6,618 nt of DNA from Thermoflexales bacterium (lineage in GTDB: Bacteria > Chloroflexota > Anaerolineae > Fen-1058). Shown here in pieces: positions 1 to 4,536 of this stretch. The stretch covers positions 1 to 6,618 of the forward strand of contig JAUQXD010001434.1 in assembly GCA_030834835.1 (NCBI GenBank). The letters are read 5' to 3'. The translations under genes and the position numbers were made by a program. The notes beneath the pieces are model-generated. The model was not told the origin of the DNA, did not search any database, and saw nothing but the letters and a program-made list of their open reading frames with translations. Position 1 is the stretch's first letter. Every line of letters starts with the position of its first letter.

Positions 1-776
1 GCTATTGAATCATTAGCGGCGGGCAAATGGCGCAGCGCATTGATCAAGCGCCGGCGTTCAAACGACGGCGATTTGATCGGTGCTTGATCGGCGTCATCGG
101 TCAACACGCGCGCGATCTGACGCGGGCCTTCAGCCGCAAACATGCGAAACAAGCCACGGCGCGAGAGCGGCGGGTTTTTGGCTGTGTAAACGGGGCGGTT
201 TTTTTGAGCAGATACGATGGGGAGTTCAACCACCCGATCGGCCAGGCCGTATACCGCCAGCAATCGGCGCGCCTCGATCAACGTGGTCATGATCGACGTC
301 CGCACTTTACCAACGGGACACTCGCCGCACGCATCCAATCGCACGTTCACACGCTGCATCCCCATCGCGATCAGGCCGATACAGGCCGACGGTCCAAGAG
401 CCGCCAGACAGCCCGTCGTGCGCACGACCGCTTCCACACCAGACGCGCCTTTTTCGGGCGCAGGGTGTTGCGCACACGCCAACTCGATCACGCGCGCAGG
501 CTCGAGCCGGGCCACACATTTCAGCAGATCGCTGACGCCATCTTCGCCGTCAAACGCGCCGGTCGGGCAGACATGCAGACACGCCCCGCAGACTTTGCAC
601 GCCGCCGTATCAAGCGTAAGCGCTCCGTTGAGATGCAGCGCATTCACTGGACAAGCGCGAACACATGCGTCGCATGTGGCTGACTTATCGCGCGCGTGGA
701 CACACCGATCGGCGTGCAGCCGAATCGGCGCGACCTCGAGTGACGCGAGACGCTCGGCCAGTGACAGTAAGTTCAC
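1..776 (-). CDS. Ferredoxin-like 4Fe-4S protein with extra C-terminal Cys domain (3' end missing)
   Basis: Iron-sulfur protein, 258 codons visible, still open at base 1. It has three parts. Residues 20-75 form a ferredoxin-like unit with two CxxCxxxCP-type groups: C25, C35, C38, C42-P (first spacing widened to nine residues) and the regular C60-C63-C66-C70-P. Residues about 85-190 form a globular region with C101, GC123LAALGPSAC132, and DAC150GECPVGKV, a CxxCP pair. Residues 204-213 read LSRRGLFRMF, after which the chain is basic. There is no signal peptide or membrane span, so it is probably cytoplasmic. Two-cluster ferredoxin heads pass single electrons; I infer a role in electron supply to, or maturation of, the neighbouring radical SAM or molybdoenzyme, without direct proof. 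The start is GTG 776, overlapping the torD stop. The coding frame is supported by the ordered Cys motifs and by the absence of stops over 258 codons. A run of seven A at codons 191-193 is noted in the findings. Confidence 0.85.
   Translation of the reverse strand, partial: MNLLSLAERLASLEVAPIRLHADRCVHARDKSATCDACVRACPVNALHLNGALTLDTAACKVCGACLHVCPTGAFDGEDGVSDLLKCVARLEPARVIELACAQHPAPEKGASGVEAVVRTTGCLAALGPSACIGLIAMGMQRVNVRLDACGECPVGKVRTSIMTTLIEARRLLAVYGLADRVVELPIVSAQKNRPVYTAKNPPLSRRGLFRMFAAEGPRQIARVLTDDADQAPIKSPSFERRRLINALRHLPAANDSI
773..776 (-). promoter_or_regulatory. GTGA stop/start overlap coupling torD-like and ferredoxin genes
   Basis: The TGA stop of the torD-like gene (775-773) overlaps the GTG start of the ferredoxin-like gene (776-774). 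Only a weak GGA lies about nine bases upstream, so the second gene probably depends on ribosomes finishing the first. Confidence 0.7.
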
Positions 777-1483
777 CGCGTGAGATCCATCTTGAACTTG
801 AGATCAAACATGTCGGCAAGTTCAGTCAGTACGCCGCGAACCAGCAAGGCCATACCGCGATAAAATTCGGTTTGCGCGTGCTCCAGCACCAGACTGCACC
901 AGATCGGCGTCCACTTCAACAAATGCTCGGCCAGGAAGCCGCGCTGCGCGGCGATTGCATCTTCAAAGACGGCCGGCTCATTCTGCTCGATCGCCTGCAG
1001 GCCGCACTGCGCCAGGTGTGCCAGAAAGGCCAACTCCAGCCCGATATGATCATCCGGTTCCTTATGCAGGTTTTCTGGCTCCAGCCCATAGCGCAGATAC
1101 CAGTTGCGCACTTGCAGCGTTTTCTCTTGAAAGACCAGCCGTTCTTCACTAAAGTGCACGGACTCCCACGGCGCGGCCAGCACGCGATCGATACCAATGA
1201 ACAATCGGGTGTAATCGGCGCGCAGGTCGTCGAAGGCGGCATCCGATAAACCAGCGTGGTAGGTCGACGTCCAGGTTTGCAGCGCCATCAGACCTGTGAT
1301 CACATCGGGCCGCTGTTCAGCAAACGGGGCCTGGGCAAAGACCTCTTCATCAATCAACGCCTGAAGCCAGGCGCGATCAGGATACTCATACAAGGCTTTG
1401 TTGAGCAGACCACACATCAGCGTCTCGCCCATGAGCGCGGTGGGCCAGTCAAAAGTAGTCGTCACATTGGGTAAGGTCGTCAC
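773..1483 (-). CDS. TorD/DmsD-family molybdoenzyme maturation chaperone
   Basis: Cytoplasmic redox-enzyme maturation protein of the TorD/DmsD family. Such proteins bind the Tat signal and folded core of their partner and hold it until the molybdenum cofactor is inserted; the partner here is most likely the DmsA of the same cluster. It has 236 residues, a little longer than the typical 200 or so, and looks all-helical. Family motifs are DYTRLFIG (90-97), APWESV (104-109) and the signature EPDDHIGLELAFL (142-154), the E-P-x-D-H block shared by TorD, DmsD and NarJ-type chaperones. It starts at GTG 1483 with a good AAGGGAGA site, 13 bases after the radical SAM stop. Its TGA overlaps the GTG start of the next gene. 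It is placed after the radical SAM gene rather than beside dmsC. No symbol is given because TorD, DmsD and YcdY-type members cannot be told apart safely here. Confidence 0.92.
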   Translation of the reverse strand: MTTLPNVTTTFDWPTALMGETLMCGLLNKALYEYPDRAWLQALIDEEVFAQAPFAEQRPDVITGLMALQTWTSTYHAGLSDAAFDDLRADYTRLFIGIDRVLAAPWESVHFSEERLVFQEKTLQVRNWYLRYGLEPENLHKEPDDHIGLELAFLAHLAQCGLQAIEQNEPAVFEDAIAAQRGFLAEHLLKWTPIWCSLVLEHAQTEFYRGMALLVRGVLTELADMFDLKFKMDLTR

Positions 1484-1490
1484 GGGTCAA

Positions 1491-1498
1491 TCTCCCTT
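1491..1498 (-). promoter_or_regulatory. Ribosome binding site supporting the GTG start of the torD-like gene
   Basis: Minus-strand AAGGGAGA overlaps the TAA stop of the radical SAM gene and ends seven bases before the GTG codon at 1483-1481. It supports this GTG over the next in-frame ATG (Met18), which would lose helix-forming residues of the chaperone. Confidence 0.75.
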
Positions 1499-2861
1499 AT
1501 ACATCGTGCGCCAGATCGAACGTCGCGGGCGTGGTCAAATCCACTTGCAGTTCACGCAAGTATTGACCGTCGTCGCGTTGTTCGAACACGCTGGATGAAA
1601 TGCCAATTTCGATATCCAGATCAGTCAAAGTGCGAATCTTGCCGATGTGGAATTCAACGCAATTATGCCGGGCACTGTGCGCATACCGATCGTATTTCTG
1701 GCGCTTAAAGGCCGCCAACACCGGCGGGATAGCGTCGCCAAAGACTTTGGCTGATTTGAGCAAATAATCTTTTTGAGAAAAGTAGTGAGTCTCCGGCAGG
1801 CGCTTGCCGGAGTTTTGCTGATAGAGCTGCCCGGTGTGCTTGTTTTCGAGCGAGCAATAATGGACACCCATAGTGAGTTGCTGTTTCAACGCGAAGTCCA
1901 GCAGGTCCAGGCACACCAGTTCGCTGCGCGCGATCGGCAGCGCACCCGCGTACCAATAGTTGTAGAACACGCGATACGGCCGCCGTTTGAGCTGAAAACC
2001 ACGCGCCTTGAACGGCTGCGCATCGACCAGCGGGTAGCACAGTTCCAACAAATTGATGCTGTCCAGTTGCAGCCGCTCAAGTTCAAGCAGCACGTCACAC
2101 ATGATGTCAAACGTATCGGGCGGGACCGGCATCTCGACCATGACGTGCGGGATATACGCCTTCGCCAGCGCAATCCGTTCGAAAACGTGGCGATGCCCCT
2201 TTTCCAGATCGTGCATGCGGATGCTAAACCGGATCTCATTCAGTCCTGCCTGGTTAAGCCGAGTCAGAATCGCCTCATCGACGTAGTCACCGCAGGTATA
2301 CAGCCGCTTATAAGCCGCGGGGAATTTCTGATCGGCCGTGGTGAAGAAGGCGACCGCTTCGTCTTTGTGCAGCAGCGGCTCGCCGCCGGTGAGCGCCAGA
2401 TGCTTAACCTTTTGTCTGGCCGCACTGACCTGATTGAGTTCCTGCACCAGATCGCGCGTATGCTGGCGGTAGTAGTCGTAGTTTTCTTGATTGGGGTTGA
2501 AACAGTAATAGCAATCGCGATGGCATTTCAATGACACAAAGTAAGTGGCGCTGCCCACGCCGGTCTGGCAGGCCACGCACGCGGGCGACAGGCGGTTGAC
2601 GTAGAGGCTCTTGTCGTCGTTGCGAAAAATCACGCCGGCCTGTTTTAGCCGGGAAAACCGATCGGCGGTTTCCGGGCCGTAATCGTGTGGATCTATTTCA
2701 AGGCCGGTTTGCTGAATTTGCGACATGAAATCCGCGCTGATCTTGACATACAGCCCGGCGTAGGCCGCTAAAGCGGAGTTCTTGATAGTGGTGAGTGTGT
2801 CTTGATCAATACCAATAATCATAAGCCAGTCCCGGTTGTCTGTACTTAGCCCAACCAGCAT
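1497..2861 (-). CDS. Radical SAM enzyme of unrecognised family, linked to DMSO reductase operon
   Basis: A radical SAM protein: its [4Fe-4S] cluster should cleave S-adenosylmethionine to start radical chemistry. Substrate unknown. It has 454 residues from the first ATG. The cluster motif is CHRDCYYC (C113, C117, C120), followed by FNPNQENYDYY. TGGEPLL at 158-164 is the SAM-amine GGEP motif. A further CxxC pair (C95, C98; SPACVACQTG) lies 15 residues before the motif. Later Cys at 190, 255, 275, 317, 336 (HYCSLENKHTGQ) and 401 could hold an auxiliary cluster, but no clear SPASM pattern is seen. There is no signal or membrane segment, so it is probably cytoplasmic. The start is uncertain. ATG 2861 has only a distant AGG-type site. 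ATG 2822 (441 residues, starting MIIGIDQ) has GGGA seven bases upstream and may be the true start; I keep the longer form. The stop is followed within 13 bases by the torD-like gene, so the two are co-transcribed. It is not part of the classical dmsABC set. Confidence 0.88.
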   Translation of the reverse strand: MLVGLSTDNRDWLMIIGIDQDTLTTIKNSALAAYAGLYVKISADFMSQIQQTGLEIDPHDYGPETADRFSRLKQAGVIFRNDDKSLYVNRLSPACVACQTGVGSATYFVSLKCHRDCYYCFNPNQENYDYYRQHTRDLVQELNQVSAARQKVKHLALTGGEPLLHKDEAVAFFTTADQKFPAAYKRLYTCGDYVDEAILTRLNQAGLNEIRFSIRMHDLEKGHRHVFERIALAKAYIPHVMVEMPVPPDTFDIMCDVLLELERLQLDSINLLELCYPLVDAQPFKARGFQLKRRPYRVFYNYWYAGALPIARSELVCLDLLDFALKQQLTMGVHYCSLENKHTGQLYQQNSGKRLPETHYFSQKDYLLKSAKVFGDAIPPVLAAFKRQKYDRYAHSARHNCVEFHIGKIRTLTDLDIEIGISSSVFEQRDDGQYLRELQVDLTTPATFDLAHDV

Positions 2862-2933
2862 ACACGCTATTCGCCTGCGGCGACAAGTATCAACAGGTCA
2901 ATATAAAGATGATGATCGTAATATCCCGGTTAT

Positions 2934-2966
2934 GGCGGGGACGCCGCACGTGCCAGCGTCCCCGCC
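2934..2966 (-). repeat. Perfect 11-bp GC-rich inverted repeat (hairpin) downstream of dmsC
   Basis: The arms GGCGGGGACGC (2934-2944) and GCGTCCCCGCC (2956-2966) are perfectly complementary around an 11-base loop that holds the palindrome GCACGTGC. A second pairing, GTAATA (2918-2923) with TATTAC (2968-2973), could close the base of the structure across an asymmetric bulge. It begins 15 bases after the dmsC stop. No T-run follows it on either strand, so it is not a textbook intrinsic terminator. It may instead be a 3'-end stabiliser, a processing point or a partial attenuator that sets dmsABC expression apart from the downstream accessory genes. The repeat is certain; its role is inferred. Confidence 0.75.
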
Positions 2967-2981
2967 GTATTACAGAACAAA

Positions 2982-3899
2982 CTACAGGCCGAAGCCGGTG
3001 TGCATGGCATAGAACAGATAACGCCCCAGCACCTCGCCAATCAGCACAAAAGCGAAGGCGGCGTACATCAAGTTGCCCAGCACCTTCTCCCGCCCGGCAC
3101 TCATCGCGTTGCGATACACAAACAGCCCGAACACGCCCGCGCCCACAAACACCAGCGCCAGCCGCAGCACAAACACCAGCGAATACTGCTGCGTGATCAA
3201 CTGGCTGGCCGCCGCCGTGTCTGCACTGCTCGCCAGATACGCCACATACATCGGAATCACCACGAACTGCACACCCAGCAACCCGATCGCACTCAGCGCG
3301 ATCCCGCGCGCCGTGTCCCGCAGCAACACACACTGCTCACTGACACAGCCCGGCTGCTTGCGCTGCACGTAGGCGTAGTTCGCCACGAAGGCCGCGCCCA
3401 TCGCCAGCGCACCCAACAGGAAGGTCGTGGCAAAGAACGAGATCGGCGTCGTCCATGTGTTCCAGACCGGCACCGTCCGCAGCATGTAGACTTGCGACAT
3501 GCTCAACACCGCGATCAGGCCCAACACCGCCGCCACCCAGGCCACGATGTTGCGCACCGCGAACGTGCTGATCTTGCGCCACTGCATCAGGGCGAACACA
3601 CCGCCCACCACCACAAAGGCCACGCTGAAGAAGATCTCGCGGCTCAGCCACGAGGTACCCAGATTGGCGATCGCCCGTGGCGCATTGAGCGGATTGCCCA
3701 GATGGCCGAATGAGCCGATCAGCCCCAGCACCAACACCGGCCCGATCGCCAGCAGCGCCCGATCGCTCAACTGATCGGCCTGTTCTGGCCCGGCCTTGCG
3801 CAGCGAGTAGGTGTGCACCAGCCCCAACACCACAAACGCCCCCACCGACATCTGCGTCAGGATCGTGAACAGAATCAACGCCCATTCTCGCACGTTCAT
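2982..3899 (-). CDS. dmsC: DMSO reductase membrane anchor subunit DmsC
   Basis: Integral membrane anchor that binds and oxidises menaquinol and feeds electrons to DmsB. It has 305 residues against about 287 in E. coli. Eight hydrophobic segments are visible, at roughly 8-30, 47-64, 88-105, 115-136, 153-175, 199-220, 239-262 and 277-297, as expected for the family. FTILTQMSVGAF (11-22) and SFGHLGNPLNAPRA (63-76) match the family; His66 sits in the HLG(S/N)P motif that in E. coli DmsC carries the quinol-site His65. SREIF (86-90), TVPVWNTWTTPISFF (142-156) and GEVLGRYLFYAMH (288-300) are also family hallmarks. Extra length lies partly in a loop at 178-198 holding two Cys (185 and 190), which I do not recall in E. 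coli DmsC. The ATG start is set by GAGGAGGT and the ATGA overlap with dmsB. After the stop comes a 120-base gap with a strong inverted repeat. Confidence 0.95.
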   Translation of the reverse strand: MNVREWALILFTILTQMSVGAFVVLGLVHTYSLRKAGPEQADQLSDRALLAIGPVLVLGLIGSFGHLGNPLNAPRAIANLGTSWLSREIFFSVAFVVVGGVFALMQWRKISTFAVRNIVAWVAAVLGLIAVLSMSQVYMLRTVPVWNTWTTPISFFATTFLLGALAMGAAFVANYAYVQRKQPGCVSEQCVLLRDTARGIALSAIGLLGVQFVVIPMYVAYLASSADTAAASQLITQQYSLVFVLRLALVFVGAGVFGLFVYRNAMSAGREKVLGNLMYAAFAFVLIGEVLGRYLFYAMHTGFGL

Positions 3900-4522
3900 T
3901 TCATGACCTCCTCGATGTTCATTAGTTGGCCCGTCGGGTTGATCGACGTTTGGGCTTTGGCGTGCGGGGTATACACGATGGAGGGGGTCGTCAACGCCGG
4001 ATCGGGCAGCGGCGCCGGATCGGCCAACGTACCATATTTGGCTCGCAGTTCCTCGATCGGGCCGAAATCAATGGCGCGATAGGGGCAAGCATCCACGCAC
4101 GCCGGGCGTTGACCTTTGGCTAACAGGTCCACACAGAAGTTGCACTTGGTCATGGTGCCGGATGCCTCGCTAAACTGGGGCGCGCCATAGGGGCAGGCCC
4201 AGCCGCAATATCGGCAACCCACACACGCATTTTGATCGATGGTGACAACGCCATCGGCGTTTTTCGTCATGGCGCCCGTCGGACAGATTTCGACACACAG
4301 CGGCTGCTGGCAGTGCATGCACGCGGTCGATACATAGTAAGTGAAGACATTGCTGGGCAACATCTGGTCGCCATCGGCTACCCATTCACCGCCGCTATAT
4401 TCAAACACGTGCCGCCACACCACGCCGACCGGCAGATCGTTCTTGTCCTTGCAGGCGATCTGGCAGGCCTTGCAGCCGGTGCAGTTGGCGAGATTGACGT
4501 GAAATGCAAGTTGCTTAGTCAT
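3896..4522 (-). CDS. dmsB: DMSO reductase iron-sulfur subunit DmsB, four [4Fe-4S] clusters
   Basis: Electron-transfer subunit linking the membrane anchor DmsC to the molybdenum subunit DmsA. It has 208 residues, close to the roughly 205 of E. coli DmsB. Sixteen Cys sit in four groups: C14-C17-C20-C24 (NCTGCKACQIACK), C68-C71-C76-C80 (CMHCQQPLCVEICP), C100-C103-C106-C110 (CVGCRYCGWACPYGAP) and C127-C130-C142-C146 (CNFC, then CVDACP). This is the ligand pattern of the DmsB/PsrB/NrfC-like family, with four cubane clusters. The Dms-type tail DFGPIEELRAKYG (152-164) and the following PLPDP...PSIVYTPHAKA region are also present. There is no signal peptide, as expected for a partner carried out by the DmsA Tat signal. 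The ATG start has a strong AAAGGAGA site. The stop overlaps the dmsC start as ATGA. Nothing is missing or odd in it. Confidence 0.96.
   Translation of the reverse strand: MTKQLAFHVNLANCTGCKACQIACKDKNDLPVGVVWRHVFEYSGGEWVADGDQMLPSNVFTYYVSTACMHCQQPLCVEICPTGAMTKNADGVVTIDQNACVGCRYCGWACPYGAPQFSEASGTMTKCNFCVDLLAKGQRPACVDACPYRAIDFGPIEELRAKYGTLADPAPLPDPALTTPSIVYTPHAKAQTSINPTGQLMNIEEVMK
3906..3913 (-). promoter_or_regulatory. Ribosome binding site of dmsC, inside dmsB
   Basis: Minus-strand GAGGAGGT lies six bases before the dmsC ATG (3899-3897). It is also the Glu-Glu-Val stretch near the dmsB C-terminus. Together with the ATGA stop/start overlap (3899-3896) it indicates coupled translation of the electron-transfer and anchor subunits. 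Confidence 0.85.
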
Positions 4523-4528
4523 GGCTGA

Positions 4529-4536
4529 TCTCCTTT
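4529..4536 (-). promoter_or_regulatory. Ribosome binding site of dmsB
   Basis: Minus-strand AAAGGAGA lies six bases before the dmsB ATG (4522-4520). Its first A is also the last base of the dmsA stop codon. This strong Shine-Dalgarno match fixes the dmsB start and places reinitiation directly at the end of dmsA. Confidence 0.85.

Noticed and set aside
192..205. G-rich stretch followed by seven T on the plus strand, resembling a terminator tail
   Set aside because: No stem precedes it, and it is the complement of in-frame codons (Gln-Lys-Asn-Arg) of the ferredoxin-like gene.
27..683. Plus-strand open frame of 218 codons at the left edge
   Set aside because: The minus strand there has an open frame to the window edge with two ordered 4Fe-4S motifs and a GTGA overlap with torD; the plus-strand product has no motif.
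1773..2534. Plus-strand open frame of 253 codons opposite the radical SAM gene
   Set aside because: The opposite strand carries the CxxxCxxC and GGEP motifs in frame; the plus-strand product shows no domain and has no supporting ribosome site.
2862..2910. Possible sigma-70 promoter or FNR box before the radical SAM gene
   Set aside because: A TATATT box and TTGAC/TTGAT words occur, but no -35/-10 pair has correct spacing and no TTGAT-N4-ATCAA palindrome is present.
3000..3713. Plus-strand open frame of 237 codons opposite dmsC
   Set aside because: The product is a His/Arg/Gln-rich low-complexity string, the reverse image of hydrophobic dmsC codons.
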